Of a stretch of DNA of 64,000 nucleotides, positions 1 through 8,847 are shown one piece after another (the first letter of the stretch is position 1; each line of letters starts with the position of its first letter). The stretch is taken from contig NZ_RHFH01000003.1 in assembly GCF_004745075.1 (NCBI RefSeq), positions 62,001 to 126,000 of the forward strand. The letters run 5' to 3'. The notes beneath the pieces are model-generated. The model searched no databases. It was not told where the DNA came from and saw only the letters and a list, made by a program, of their open reading frames with translations. Source of the stretch: Brevibacterium sp. S111. Its GTDB lineage: Bacteria; Actinomycetota; Actinomycetes; Actinomycetales; Brevibacteriaceae. The position numbers and the translations under genes are program-made.

Positions 1-68
1 GGCAGCAGGGCGTGCTCGGTTCGCACAGAGAACTCGGATCATGTGGCGCGGGCGATGTGCTCGGGAGG

Positions 69-338
69 TCAGGTGCGTTCGACGCGGCCGTGCTTCCAAC
101 CGCTGATGTCGATGCCGAATCGGCTGCGGACATGGGCGAGCAGCTCGTCGATGTCGTCGAAGACGAGATGCGAGCCGTTCCGGCCGCGCAGCGCCCACCG
201 GTCCTGCATGGTCACAAGTGTCTGACCGGGAGGCAAGGCAGAGCGCAGCTGCCCCAACAGCCGATACTTCACGCCCTTCTCATTGATGTGGGCCGTGGCC
301 TCCGACACTGCCCGTGACGAATTGCAGGCACCGCACAT
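69..338 (-). CDS. 89-aa CGAC-motif hypothetical protein
   Basis: Small cytoplasmic-looking protein of 89 residues beginning MCGACNSS, with no signal peptide or membrane segment. The ATG overlaps the TGA of the upstream SDR (TGATG at 340-336), which implies translational coupling and decides the start. The C-terminal half has a plausible compact fold (DDIDELLAHVRSRFGIDISG). I do not recognise the family; the CxxC at residues 2-5 could bind metal or be redox active, but that is inference. It is the last gene I see in an operon with two SDRs and a deacetylase-like enzyme, so a role in the same catabolic step is possible. Confidence 0.6.
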   Translation of the reverse strand: MCGACNSSRAVSEATAHINEKGVKYRLLGQLRSALPPGQTLVTMQDRWALRGRNGSHLVFDDIDELLAHVRSRFGIDISGWKHGRVERT

Positions 339-1090
339 CAGGGCATCACATCTCCGCTGTTGGGTCCCAGCGTCTGCCCGGTGTAGAGATCGCCCCCGGG
401 AGAGGACGCCAGAAGGAGTGCTGTCGGAGCCACTTCCTCCGCAGTACCGAAGCGACCGATCGGCAGCTCGGCCTGTTTTTCGCGCTTCCACTCATCGCTG
501 AGGCCGTCGACCAAAGGCGTGTGGATCGGGCCGGGAGCGATCGAGTTGACGAGGATGTTCTCAGGAGCCAGCTCGAGGGCCATCGCTTTGGTCATGCCGA
601 TGACGCCGGCCTTTGCCGCGACATAGTGGGTCAGTCCGGTTCCACCCTTGATCCCCAGCTGCGAAGCGACGTTGATGATCCTGCCGCCGCCTCGGCGCTG
701 GAGGTGCGGCAGTGCGAAGCGGGCGGCGAGGAAGACTCCCTTGAGGTCGATGTCGATCGTCCTCTCGAACGTTTCGACGCTCATTTCGGCCAGCGGAGTC
801 TCGTCGAGTGTCCCCGCCGCCGAGACCACGATGTCGAGCCCGCCGAGGCGCTGCGCCACGCGATCGACCGCGGATTGCATCGATTCGGCGTCCGTGACAT
901 CTGCGGTGACAGCGATGGCGGTTCCGCTGTTCGACAGCGACGCGGCAGAGGCTTCTGCCGCCTCGCTGTTGATGTCGAGGACGGCGACCGCGGCTCCCTG
1001 CTCGACGAAGATCTGGGCGATCGCGGCTCCGATTCCGCTGGCGCCTCCGGTGATGAGCGCGACCTTGGACTTCAGCTGTTCCTGTGTCAT
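338..1090 (-). CDS. SDR-family oxidoreductase (classical, FabG-like)
   Basis: Classical short-chain dehydrogenase of 250 aa, the usual family length. The cofactor motif TGGASGIG is at residues 14-21, and the catalytic Ser143, Tyr156 and Lys160 are present (THYVAAK). D39 after the second beta strand (AVLDI) suggests NAD(H) rather than NADP(H), which is inference. An AGAGGA ribosome-binding site lies 5 bases before the ATG. It sits 38 bases downstream of another SDR and overlaps the next small gene, so all are probably one transcript. The substrate is unknown; it is likely a hydroxy/keto compound of the catabolic operon. Confidence 0.88.
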   Translation of the reverse strand: MTQEQLKSKVALITGGASGIGAAIAQIFVEQGAAVAVLDINSEAAEASAASLSNSGTAIAVTADVTDAESMQSAVDRVAQRLGGLDIVVSAAGTLDETPLAEMSVETFERTIDIDLKGVFLAARFALPHLQRRGGGRIINVASQLGIKGGTGLTHYVAAKAGVIGMTKAMALELAPENILVNSIAPGPIHTPLVDGLSDEWKREKQAELPIGRFGTAEEVAPTALLLASSPGGDLYTGQTLGPNSGDVMP

Positions 1091-1128
1091 GTGTTCCTCT
1101 TCCAGAAGGTGTGTCTCAGGGCGGTGTC

Positions 1129-1908
1129 TCAGCTGGGCCAGCGAATGGTCAGCCCACCGTCGACGATGAGTTCCTGGCCCGTGACATACGCGCTGTCATC
1201 GCTGGTGAGGAACCGGATGGTGCGGGCGCATTCGTCTGTGGTGCCGACTCGGCCCCAGGGGATGATGGAGCCCGCGGCCTCGAGTCCTTCCTTGCCCAGA
1301 GAATTCGCCCCGTCCAGTGACTGGGGACTCTCGATGAGCCCAGGAATGACCGCATTCACGCGGATGCCCTGCGGTGCCAGCTCGACGGCAAGAGACCGGC
1401 ACAGACCGAGGACGCCGGACTTGGCAGCCGCATAGTGTGCGTGCTCTTCCCAGCCGTAGACTCCGCCGGCGATCGAAGAGGTGGCGACCATCGCTCCGCC
1501 CTTGCTCATCTTCGCCGCTGCTGCCTGGAAGACGCGTAAGACGCCGTTGAGGTCGACATCGAGCATCTCGCCCCATGAGTCGTCAGTCATATCGTCGAGG
1601 GCGTTGCGGCGGAGGATTCCGGCGGCAGCCACCGCGATGTCGAGTCGCCCGAACTCGTCGATGGCGGCCTGTGCCATGGCTTCGCACTCTTCGGTGCTGC
1701 GCACATCGGCGGGCAGCGCGATGCACCTGGCGCCTTCGGCTTCGACGGCGGTGATCGTCTGCTGCACGTCGTGATCGTCTCCGGGGAAGTAGTTGACCAC
1801 GCTGTGGGCTCCGGCACGGGCGTAGGCCACAGCAAGTGCCTGTCCGATTCCGCTCGCACCGCCGCTGATCACAGCGACCTTGCCGGCCAGTCCGTCATCG
1901 TTACTCAT
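1129..1908 (-). CDS. SDR-family oxidoreductase
   Basis: Second classical SDR, 259 aa. The glycine motif SGGASGIG lies at residues 15-22; Ser145, Tyr159 and Lys163 form the catalytic set. An in-frame upstream Met exists at 1950, but the ATG at 1908 has a GGAGAGG ribosome-binding site directly upstream and gives the normal family N-terminus, so it is preferred. The sequence differs from the neighbouring SDR well beyond recent duplication, so the two probably act on different intermediates. It is co-directional with the deacetylase-like gene 63 bases upstream. Confidence 0.87.
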   Translation of the reverse strand: MSNDDGLAGKVAVISGGASGIGQALAVAYARAGAHSVVNYFPGDDHDVQQTITAVEAEGARCIALPADVRSTEECEAMAQAAIDEFGRLDIAVAAAGILRRNALDDMTDDSWGEMLDVDLNGVLRVFQAAAAKMSKGGAMVATSSIAGGVYGWEEHAHYAAAKSGVLGLCRSLAVELAPQGIRVNAVIPGLIESPQSLDGANSLGKEGLEAAGSIIPWGRVGTTDECARTIRFLTSDDSAYVTGQELIVDGGLTIRWPS

Positions 1909-1971
1909 TGGTTCCTCTCCTTGTGTGGGTGAATGGTTCATCAGACGCACCGCTCACCGACCGGGGCCGCT

Positions 1972-2859
1972 TCAGCCCTTCTTCCGAGGTGAGCGCTGAG
2001 CGAAGTCGGCTGCGACGTCCTTCATATAGGCGAATTCGACGCCTTCGTGCGCGGCCATGTGATCGAACAGGCGCTCGAGCATGAGGAGGTTCTGCGGACG
2101 GCCCGAGACATCGGGATGGATGGTGATGGGGAAGACGGCGTAATCCATTTCGCGGTAGACCCAGTCGAACTGGTCGCGCCACAGATCCTCGATGTCGCGT
2201 GGTGAGACGAAGCCGTGCGAGGTGAAGGAAGATTTGATGAACATCATGGGCGGCAGGTCATCGAGGTACCAGGAGGCAGGGATCTCGATGAGATCCGTCT
2301 CCGTGCCGCGGACCAAGGGCTTCATCCACTCGTGTGCTGACTCGGCGTCGTAGTCGATCTTGGTCCACTGGTCGCCGACGCGAACGTAGTAGGGGGTGTG
2401 GTCATCGTGCATAAGGGAGTGGTCGTAGAGGAATCCGCGCTCGGCGAGGAGCTCGTTGGTGACCGTGGAGAACTCCCACCATGGTGCGACGTAGCCGACG
2501 GGTTTCGTGCCGGACCGTTTGGTGATGAGGTCCGTGCAGTAATCGAGGATCTCCTCTTCCTGCTTGCGCGTCATGGCCAGGGGGTTTTCGTGCGAATACC
2601 CGTGGACGCCGATCTCGTGTCCGGCCTCGACGACCTTGTCGAACTGCTCAGGGAAGGTTTCGATGGAGTGACCGGGCCAGAACCAGGTCGCCGGCATGTT
2701 CCGGCGGCGGATGAGCTCGAGCAGTCGGGGGACGGCGACCTCGCCGGCGAACATGCCGCGGGAGATGTCGCCGGGGGAGTCCTCTCCGCCGTATGAGCCC
2801 AGCCAGCCTCCAACGGCGTCGACGTCGATTCCTACGGACACGAAGATCTTCTTTGACAT
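1972..2859 (-). CDS. polysaccharide deacetylase family hydrolase (imidase/HpPgdA-like)
   Basis: A 295-aa CE4-fold amidohydrolase without signal peptide, so cytoplasmic. The metal-site pattern is visible: Asp12/Asp14 in the first strand and the H86-x3-H90 motif in GVHGYSH, then the APWW segment typical of the HpPgdA/cyclic-imidase branch rather than chitooligosaccharide deacetylases. Family members hydrolyse C-N bonds in N-acetyl groups, allantoin or cyclic imides. With two SDRs downstream, a small-molecule imide/amide substrate seems likelier than cell wall (inference). The start at 2859 is chosen over a longer frame because [12 protein letters not shown] is the family N-terminus and GGAG precedes it. 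Confidence 0.82.
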   Translation of the reverse strand: MSKKIFVSVGIDVDAVGGWLGSYGGEDSPGDISRGMFAGEVAVPRLLELIRRRNMPATWFWPGHSIETFPEQFDKVVEAGHEIGVHGYSHENPLAMTRKQEEEILDYCTDLITKRSGTKPVGYVAPWWEFSTVTNELLAERGFLYDHSLMHDDHTPYYVRVGDQWTKIDYDAESAHEWMKPLVRGTETDLIEIPASWYLDDLPPMMFIKSSFTSHGFVSPRDIEDLWRDQFDWVYREMDYAVFPITIHPDVSGRPQNLLMLERLFDHMAAHEGVEFAYMKDVAADFAQRSPRKKG

Positions 2860-2983
2860 GTGGACTCCATTTCTCCATTGATATGTGGTTTCGCAGCGGT
2901 CGATGGTCAGCGAACCGGGGTCGGGAGGATCGGTCTCAGTCGCCGTGCATTTTGCCGCAGCCTCGCATCTTCTGCATTCATTG

Positions 2984-2999
2984 TTGCAATCGATTGTAA
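2984..2999. promoter_or_regulatory. candidate operator, 16-bp inverted repeat
   Basis: TTGCAATC/GATTGTAA is an inverted repeat with one mismatch, centred on ATCGAT, about 125 bases upstream of the deacetylase start. Its size and AT-rich arms fit a GntR- or LacI-type operator (inference). No regulator gene adjoins it. Confidence 0.45.
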
Positions 3000-3132
3000 A
3001 ACCGATAGTGCGACTGTAGCGCAGACGAATGTGGCCCGCAACACTCCTTCGCGCGGTCGCGGTTGGCTGGGCGAGTGTGGCCGAGGGGAGTCGAGAGGGT
3101 GGCTGCGGATCCACGTCCCCGACGAAAGGAGG

Positions 3133-3192
3133 AGGTCCTCCCGTCGCTCTGCTCCGACACGCTGCGGTGTGGGGAGAGCGGCGGGAGGACCT
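3133..3192 (-). terminator. terminator hairpin after butanediol-dehydrogenase-like gene
   Basis: The arms AGGTCCTCCCGTCGCTCT and AGAGCGGCGGGAGGACCT pair over 18 bases with a single G-U position. The loop can fold further (ACAC/GTGT). It lies 22 bases past the stop at 3215. There is no strong U tract, as is common in actinobacteria. Confidence 0.7.
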
Positions 3193-3214
3193 GTTCGTGC
3201 TGGTGCCCGGGTGG

Positions 3215-4279
3215 TCAGGCTCGCGGATCGACGATGATCTTCACGTGCTGTTCGTTGTTGTCGATGAGTTCGTCGAATCCACCGGTGATGAGTTCGTCGA
3301 GGCCGATGCGAGCGGTGATGAATGCCGAGAGATCGATCTTGCCGCTGCCCGCCAACTCGATCGTCGACGGGTGATCGCCGGAGTAGCCGATCGTTCCGCG
3401 CAGGTCGATCTCTTTGAGGACGAGCTTCGGCATGTCCACTTCTGGTTTGTGGCCCCAGATCGAGACATTGACGATGACCCCGCCCGGTCGGACTGCGTCG
3501 AGGAGCATGTCGAGAACCACCGGGACCGAAGAGCACTCGAAGCCGACGTCGGCGCCCTTGCCGTCGGTGCGTTCCCGGACGGCCTCCGCGACGTCACCGT
3601 CGCGAGGATCGAAGACCTCGTCGGCGACGCCGGTGGTCAAGGCCATCTTCTTCCTGGCTTCGGAGAGCTCGGAGATGTAGACGGTCAGGCCTTCGGCCTT
3701 GAGCACCGCAGCCGTGAGCAGACCGATGGGCCCCGCGCCACCGACGATGGCGACCTGACCGGACTGCGCTTCAGAGCGGGCATAGGCATGGTGGGCGACG
3801 GAGAGCGGTTCGATGAGCGCCGCCTGGTCGAGGGGGATGTCTCCGATCGGATGCACCCAGCGACGCTGCACGACGATCTTCTCGGCAAGGCCGCCTCCGC
3901 GCCCGCCGAGGCCGATGAAGTTCATGTCCTTGGACAGCTGGTAGCTCTCACCGATGCTCGTGTCGACGTCGTCGGCGATGATGTAGGGCTCGACGACCAC
4001 CGTCTGTCCGACCTTGAGGTCGGTGATGCCCTCGCCGAGGTCGGTGATCGTCCCGGAGAACTCATGCCCCATCGTCACCGGTGCAGATTCTCCGGAGATC
4101 GGGTGAGGGTGGCCTGCCGGTGGGACGAAGATCGGACCTTCGAGGTATTCGTGGAGGTCCGTTCCGCAGATTCCGCACCAGGCGACGTCGATGGCGACGG
4201 TGCCCGGCAGGAGATCCGGTTCCGGAATGTCTTCGATGCGGATGTCTTTGCGGTCGTAGAACCGTGCTGCTCTCATCAT
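3215..4279 (-). CDS. zinc-dependent 2,3-butanediol dehydrogenase-like MDR
   Basis: A 354-aa medium-chain zinc dehydrogenase. The [11 protein letters not shown] segment (Cys35 zinc ligand) and GHEF at 71-74 are characteristic of (R,R)-butanediol/acetoin dehydrogenases; the Rossmann motif GGAGPIGLL follows. Reaction by family: NAD-linked interconversion of acetoin and 2,3-butanediol or a related sugar alcohol. The start at 4279 has AAGGGA just upstream; the frame stays open further 5' but that part lacks coding character. It stands alone between a terminator and the divergent copper ATPase. Sorbitol/threonine-type MDRs are the alternative. Confidence 0.82.
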   Translation of the reverse strand: MMRAARFYDRKDIRIEDIPEPDLLPGTVAIDVAWCGICGTDLHEYLEGPIFVPPAGHPHPISGESAPVTMGHEFSGTITDLGEGITDLKVGQTVVVEPYIIADDVDTSIGESYQLSKDMNFIGLGGRGGGLAEKIVVQRRWVHPIGDIPLDQAALIEPLSVAHHAYARSEAQSGQVAIVGGAGPIGLLTAAVLKAEGLTVYISELSEARKKMALTTGVADEVFDPRDGDVAEAVRERTDGKGADVGFECSSVPVVLDMLLDAVRPGGVIVNVSIWGHKPEVDMPKLVLKEIDLRGTIGYSGDHPSTIELAGSGKIDLSAFITARIGLDELITGGFDELIDNNEQHVKIIVDPRA

Positions 4280-4385
4280 GTTTCCCTTCGAGTGGTGCCG
4301 CGGCAGCGGGTGTCTTCGAACGATAGGCCCGGAAGCCGCCGGAGAGCCAGGGTTGCACGAGATTGCGTGGTGGGGTGAATCACCG

Positions 4386-4420
4386 TTGAACAATACCCTA
4401 TGGGGGTATATGTTGAGGGT
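4386..4420 (+). promoter_or_regulatory. copA/copB-type promoter with embedded operator, leaderless start
   Basis: TTGAAC (4386-4391), a 17-base spacer and TATGTT (4409-4414), followed by six bases to ATG at 4421. The predicted transcription start therefore falls on or next to the start codon. The spacer contains the copper-operator-like palindrome. Confidence 0.6.
4393..4410. promoter_or_regulatory. CsoR-like copper operator
   Basis: ATACCC-TATGG-GGGTAT: six-base inverted arms inside a G/C-tract palindrome, matching the known CsoR operator style (TACCCnnnnnGGGTA). It lies between the -35 and -10 boxes, so binding would block RNA polymerase until copper releases the repressor. No csoR gene is in the window. 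Confidence 0.65.
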
Positions 4421-6535
4421 ATGGACAAGCATCGCACTCATCGGCATTCGGATCACGAGGAACACGGCGGTTTCGGCGGACATGAGGGTGCCGCAGATGG
4501 AGCCGGCCACGCGGATCATGCCGGCCACGCCGGCCACGATGATCATGTCGCGCAATTCCGACGACTGTTCTGGATGATGCTCGTCATCGCCGTTCCCGTC
4601 GTCGCATTCAGCCCGATGTTCGGCCATCTGGTCGGCTACGAAGTCCCCGATGCCGGGTTGGTCGGAGCGTTGTCGTGGCTCGCGCCGATCCTCGGCACGG
4701 TCATGTACGTCTGGGGCGGCAAGCCCTTCCTGACCGGAGGCGTCTCCGAGATCAAGGGACGCAGCCCGGGGATGATGCTGCTCATCGCCTTGGCGATCAC
4801 GGTCGCCTTCGTCTCATCATGGGGATCGTCCCTCGGTCTCCTCGACCCGCAGCTCGACTTCTGGTGGGAGCTGGCGCTGCTCATCGTGATCATGCTTGCC
4901 GGGCACTGGATGGAGATGCGATCGCTTGCGCAGACCACCTCGGCGCTGGACAGTCTGGCGGCGCTGCTGCCGGATGAGGCGGAGAAGATCGAAGACGGCG
5001 AGGCGGTGGTGGTGTCGCCCGATGACCTTGTGGTCGGTGACGTCGTCCTCGTCCGTCCGGGGTCGTCCGTGCCGGCGGATGGTCGCATCCTCGAAGGGTC
5101 GGCGAGCATGGACGAATCCATGGTCACCGGAGAGTCGGCGACTGTGCGCCGTGGCGAAGGCGATGCCGTCGTCGCCGGGACCGTGGCCACGGACTCGGGG
5201 CTGCGGCTCGAGATCACGGCGATCGGAGAGGACACCGCGCTCGCCGGAATCCGCAAACTCGTCGCCGATGCCCAGAATTCCTCGTCCCGGGCCCAGCGCA
5301 TCGCCGACAGGGCCTCGGCCTGGCTGTTCTGGTTCGCTCTCGGATCGGCCGTGGTCACGGCCGTCGTCTGGTCGCTCATCGGCATGCCGGACTCCGCGGT
5401 CGTCCGGACGATCACCGTCCTCGTCATCGCCTGCCCGCATGCCCTCGGCCTGGCGATCCCGCTGGTCGTGTCCATCGCCACCGAGCGGGCTGCTCGTGCC
5501 GGGGTGCTGGTCAAGGACCGGCTGGCGCTGGAGACGATGCGCACCGTCGACTCCGTCCTGTTCGACAAGACCGGAACCCTGACAAAGGGTGAACCGACGG
5601 TCACCGGCGTCGAGGTGGTGCCGGGCGCTCATTCGGCACGAACAGAAGCCGAAGTGCTCCGTCTGGCTGCCGCGGCAGAGGCCGACAGTGAGCACCCGCT
5701 GGCGCGGGCTCTCGTCCGGGCCGCGGACGAACAGGGCCTCGACGTTCCGTCCGCAGCCGAATTCTCCTCGTCTCCCGCAGTCGGTGTCAGGGCTGTCGTC
5801 GATGGTCGGACCGTCGAGGTCGGCGGGCCGAGGCTGCTGGCCGAACACGATGCTGCAGAGGCGCAGATCGCCGACCAGTGGCGGTCCGAAGGCGCCATCA
5901 TCCTTCACGTGCTGGTCGACGGCGCGGTCATCGGCGCGCTGCGGCTGGCCGATGAGATTCGTCCGGAGTCACGCGACGCTGTTGTGGCCCTCCACGCCAT
6001 CGGTGCTCAGGTCGTGATGATCACCGGTGACGCCGAGGCGGTCGCGAAGTCCGTGGCTGCCGATCTCGGCATCGATCGCGTCTACGCCGGCGTCCATCCC
6101 GCAGACAAGGCTGCCAAGGTTGTTGAGTTGCAGGACGAGGGTCGGCAGGTGGCGATGGTCGGCGACGGGGTCAATGATGCGCCTGCACTGGCGCAGGCCG
6201 ACGTCGGCATCGCCATCGGCGCCGGCACCGATGTGGCGATCGGCTCGGCTGGAGTCATCCTCGCGTCCGACGACCCGCGCTCCGTGCTCTCGATCGTTGA
6301 ACTCTCCCGGGCAACCTACCGCAAGATGAAGCAGAACCTGTGGTGGGCGGCCGGTTACAACCTGCTGTCGGTTCCGCTGGCAGCAGGCATCCTGGCGCCG
6401 ATCGGCTTCGTCCTGCCGATGAGCGTCGGTGCCATCCTCATGTCGATTTCGACGATCGTCGTGGCGCTCAACGCTCAGCTTCTGCGCCGGCTCGACCTGC
6501 GTCCCGAATCCGCGGTCGAGCACGTGTCCTCGTGA
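4421..6535 (+). CDS. P1B copper/silver-type ATPase (CopB-like, CPH motif)
   Basis: A 704-aa heavy-metal translocating ATPase, an inner-membrane exporter. The N-terminus is a His-rich tail (11 His in the first 45 residues) in place of a CxxC domain. Motifs: TGES at 236-239, transmembrane CPH at 338-340, DKTGT with phosphorylated Asp382, SEHPLA, and GDGVNDAP. CPH rather than CPC places it in the P1B-3 (CopB) class, Cu(II)/Ag(I) export by family knowledge. An upstream in-frame ATG at 4400 lies inside the operator, so ATG 4421 is preferred. It is monocistronic, with a copper-operator-like promoter. Confidence 0.92.
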   Translation: MDKHRTHRHSDHEEHGGFGGHEGAADGAGHADHAGHAGHDDHVAQFRRLFWMMLVIAVPVVAFSPMFGHLVGYEVPDAGLVGALSWLAPILGTVMYVWGGKPFLTGGVSEIKGRSPGMMLLIALAITVAFVSSWGSSLGLLDPQLDFWWELALLIVIMLAGHWMEMRSLAQTTSALDSLAALLPDEAEKIEDGEAVVVSPDDLVVGDVVLVRPGSSVPADGRILEGSASMDESMVTGESATVRRGEGDAVVAGTVATDSGLRLEITAIGEDTALAGIRKLVADAQNSSSRAQRIADRASAWLFWFALGSAVVTAVVWSLIGMPDSAVVRTITVLVIACPHALGLAIPLVVSIATERAARAGVLVKDRLALETMRTVDSVLFDKTGTLTKGEPTVTGVEVVPGAHSARTEAEVLRLAAAAEADSEHPLARALVRAADEQGLDVPSAAEFSSSPAVGVRAVVDGRTVEVGGPRLLAEHDAAEAQIADQWRSEGAIILHVLVDGAVIGALRLADEIRPESRDAVVALHAIGAQVVMITGDAEAVAKSVAADLGIDRVYAGVHPADKAAKVVELQDEGRQVAMVGDGVNDAPALAQADVGIAIGAGTDVAIGSAGVILASDDPRSVLSIVELSRATYRKMKQNLWWAAGYNLLSVPLAAGILAPIGFVLPMSVGAILMSISTIVVALNAQLLRRLDLRPESAVEHVSS

Positions 6536-6669
6536 CGCTGATTCGCGCGTGAGGGGAGAGGCACCCGGAGGAATCGGGCTCAACCGAAAGCCAGCCGGCT
6601 TCCTCGCGGAGGCGTTCGGCTTTGGGGGTGCCGCACTCGGGCAGGGGCTGCACCGATAGGCTGGTGCCC

Positions 6670-7167
6670 ATGAAGTCAGTTGCCCGTCTCATCTGCACAG
6701 CTTCGATTGCCTTGGTGCTGCCTCTGAGCGCTTGCGGCTCCAGCGACGAAGAGCCCGCGGCGGACTCGACTCCGACGCAGACCATGTCGGTTGTGACACA
6801 GGGCTTCGACTCGCTCGAAGACCTGTCCGACTATGTGGCGGAATCGCTGGATGGGGTCGAGGTGCATCTTGAATCGGAGACGAACCCGGACTTCGATGCG
6901 CAGAACGAAGCCGACCGCCTCCACGTCGATTTCACGTCGGACCAGCAGCGGGCAGCGGACATGGAAGCGACCGCACTCATCGTCCAAGCGGCCTCGCAGG
7001 CCGCCTTCGACTACGACATCCTCATGGTCACCGGTGACGTGTCGGCCGGGGAGTGGTCGTATCTCTACGACCGAGACACGGTCAAGAAGCTCACGAGCGA
7101 TGGAAGCATCGTCGTCGCCGATGTCTGGGACGCTGCAGAACAGAGTTTCGACACCCTCCACCGCTGA
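6670..7167 (+). CDS. putative lipoprotein
   Basis: A 165-aa exported protein with a type II signal peptide: positively charged n-region, hydrophobic stretch, and lipobox LSAC with Cys22. The mature part begins with an acidic, threonine-rich linker, then a compact alpha/beta region with no motif I recognise. It is probably anchored to the outer face of the membrane. TAGGCT at 6657-6662 ends seven bases before the ATG, so the mRNA may be leaderless. The downstream hairpin at 7208-7248 ends the unit. Function is unknown; nothing in the neighbourhood constrains it. Confidence 0.8.
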   Translation: MKSVARLICTASIALVLPLSACGSSDEEPAADSTPTQTMSVVTQGFDSLEDLSDYVAESLDGVEVHLESETNPDFDAQNEADRLHVDFTSDQQRAADMEATALIVQAASQAAFDYDILMVTGDVSAGEWSYLYDRDTVKKLTSDGSIVVADVWDAAEQSFDTLHR

Positions 7168-7207
7168 GGCCGCCCCCTCAGGCCCGACTCCGGGGACAAC
7201 AGGCCAA

Positions 7208-7248
7208 CGACAGAGGCCGACGCAGAACCTCTGCGTCGGCCTCTGTCG
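7208..7248. terminator. bidirectional terminator hairpin
   Basis: Perfect 19-bp stem (left arm 7208-7226, right arm 7230-7248) with a three-base acc loop, between the convergent lipoprotein and rraA genes. A TTCCATTTCTC stretch follows on the plus strand. It serves both directions by symmetry. Confidence 0.85.
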
Positions 7249-7275
7249 GTTCCATTTCTCGAGGGGGGGCTCGAC

Positions 7276-7743
7276 CTATTTCTCGACAGCGACCCCATCG
7301 GCATCGGCGAAGACCATCGCTCCGGGACGGATCGTCGCCCCGCCGATCACGACGGGCACGTCGATCTCTCCGACTCCGTCCTTCGCGCTTTTGCGCGGAT
7401 TGCTGGCCAGCGCCTTGATGCCGAATTCCATCTCGGCCAGAGCTTCACGGTCGCGGACGGCTCCGTTGATGACCACTCCGGACCACCCGTTGCTGACCCC
7501 CGCCTCGGCGATCATGTCGCCCATCAGGGCGGTGGCGATCGAACCGTCGCCGTCGATGACGAGGACGGCGCCGTCACCGGGTTGGTTGAGAGTCTGCTTG
7601 ACCAAGGCGTTGTCCTGGAAGCACCGGATGGTGCGGGCGGGGCCGGAGAATGAGATCTTGGCCCCGAAATCTCCGAAATTCAGCGCGACGGAGTACAGCT
7701 CATCGCCGCGCTCGTCCCAGAGGTCTGCTGTCGATACTGTCAT
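7276..7743 (-). CDS. rraA: RraA family protein (HMG/oxaloacetate aldolase-like)
   Basis: A 155-aa RraA-fold protein. The metal-dependent aldolase signature is present: GDMIAEAG followed by GVVINGAVRD, where the Arg-Asp pair sits at the active site in HMG aldolases. By family it may cleave 4-hydroxy-4-methyl-2-oxoglutarate or decarboxylate oxaloacetate, or act as an inhibitor of RNase E-type nucleases; sequence alone does not decide. GGAAGG lies nine bases before the ATG. It is 45 bases downstream of the D-cysteine desulfhydrase gene on the same strand and probably co-transcribed. Confidence 0.87.
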   Translation of the reverse strand: MTVSTADLWDERGDELYSVALNFGDFGAKISFSGPARTIRCFQDNALVKQTLNQPGDGAVLVIDGDGSIATALMGDMIAEAGVSNGWSGVVINGAVRDREALAEMEFGIKALASNPRKSAKDGVGEIDVPVVIGGATIRPGAMVFADADGVAVEK

Positions 7744-7788
7744 GATTGCGCCTTCCGCTGATCGTGTGAGCGAGTGTATGCGTGGTGA

Positions 7789-8811
7789 TCAGGCGAATGC
7801 CTGAGCCCGAGCATAGAGTCCGGGCACCCCACCGGAGTGGATGAAGACGACATTCTCCTCTGCGGAGAACCTGCCCTGCCGGACGAGGTCGATGAGACCG
7901 GCAGCCGCCTTGCCGGTATACACGGGGTCGAGGAGGATCCCCTCGGTGCGGGCGAAGAGTCGCACGGCCTCGACCATTCCTGCAGTCGGCAGGGCGTATC
8001 CGATACCGTAATAGTCGCCGAGTCCCACCGTGTGCTTCCGGGCGGCCGGGGACAGGCCGAGAAGCTCGGCGGTGGATCCGACGAGACCGTTGATCTTCGT
8101 CTCCTGGTCTTCGCGTGCGCGGCTGACATTGATCCCGACCACGGCGGTACTGCTGCCGGCCGCCTGGAGACCGACGATGAGGCCTGCCTGCATGCCGGCC
8201 GAACCGCTGGGTGTGATGATCGTCGTGGATTCGAGCCGCGCCGAGGCGAACTGATTGAGCATCTCCTGCGCGCAGTCGACATAGCCGAGGGCACCGATCG
8301 GGTTCGAACCGCCGACAGGGATGACATAAGGATTCTTGCCTTCTGACCGCAGGGACTCCGCCAGGGACTCGGCCTCACCGAGGAGGTCGGCGCCGTTGCC
8401 GAGTACCGTGACCGAATCGGCGCCGAGGAGATCGAAGAGCAGGAAGTTGCCCGTGAACTCCGGCGGATTCGACCCTGCCGGACCGAGGCCGGTCCCTTCG
8501 GGGCCGAGATCCTCTTCGACGATGAGGTGACAGTCGAGCCCTTCACGACGGGCCGCGGCGAGAGTCAGGCGGCAGTGATTGGACTGGACGCCGCCGACGG
8601 TGACCAAGGTGTCGGCTCCCTGCGCCAGTGCATCGGCGATGAGGAACTCGAGCTTGCGCGTCTTGTTTCCGCCTTGGGCCAGTCCCAGCTGATCATCCCT
8701 CTTGACCCAGATCTGCGGCCCGCCCAGGTGCGCGCTCAGCTGCGGCAGATGTTCGAGCGGAGTCGGTCCGGAACTGTAGCGGCGACGTGGAAAAGCCTCA
8801 AGAGTGACCAT
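7789..8811 (-). CDS. dcyD: D-cysteine desulfhydrase / ACC-deaminase family PLP enzyme
   Basis: A 340-aa fold-type II PLP enzyme. The Schiff-base lysine is Lys50 in GGNKTRKLEF; QSNHCR, the phosphate-binding SGSAGMQAG loop and VYTGKAAAG near the C-terminus match the D-cysteine desulfhydrase/ACC deaminase family. Expected reaction: D-cysteine to pyruvate, sulfide and ammonia. Discrimination from ACC deaminase needs active-site residues I cannot align here, so the DcyD label is the likelier of two. TACACT eight bases before the ATG could be the -10 box of a near-leaderless transcript. Confidence 0.85.
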   Translation of the reverse strand: MVTLEAFPRRRYSSGPTPLEHLPQLSAHLGGPQIWVKRDDQLGLAQGGNKTRKLEFLIADALAQGADTLVTVGGVQSNHCRLTLAAARREGLDCHLIVEEDLGPEGTGLGPAGSNPPEFTGNFLLFDLLGADSVTVLGNGADLLGEAESLAESLRSEGKNPYVIPVGGSNPIGALGYVDCAQEMLNQFASARLESTTIITPSGSAGMQAGLIVGLQAAGSSTAVVGINVSRAREDQETKINGLVGSTAELLGLSPAARKHTVGLGDYYGIGYALPTAGMVEAVRLFARTEGILLDPVYTGKAAAGLIDLVRQGRFSAEENVVFIHSGGVPGLYARAQAFA

Positions 8812-8847
8812 GGTCTCCGAGTGTACCCGCAGGTCCGGACTCAGTTC

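Larger units (their letters stand above)
2860..3214. other. intergenic region with promoter/operator and terminator
   Basis: No convincing gene. Reading on the minus strand it holds the terminator hairpin of the dehydrogenase gene (3133-3192), then a region with a near-perfect inverted repeat (2984-2999), then the 5' leader of the deacetylase operon. I could not assign -35/-10 boxes with confidence. Confidence 0.6.

Noticed and set aside
5..500. Plus-strand frames at the window start, including one over 300 residues across 314-1435
   Set aside because: They are antisense to SDR genes with complete motifs; their composition (Arg/Asp-rich) is typical of shadow frames in GC-rich DNA.
4400..4420. 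ATG 4400 as start of the copper ATPase
   Set aside because: It lies inside the operator and upstream of the predicted -10 box; ATG 4421 gives a His-rich start and fits leaderless transcription.
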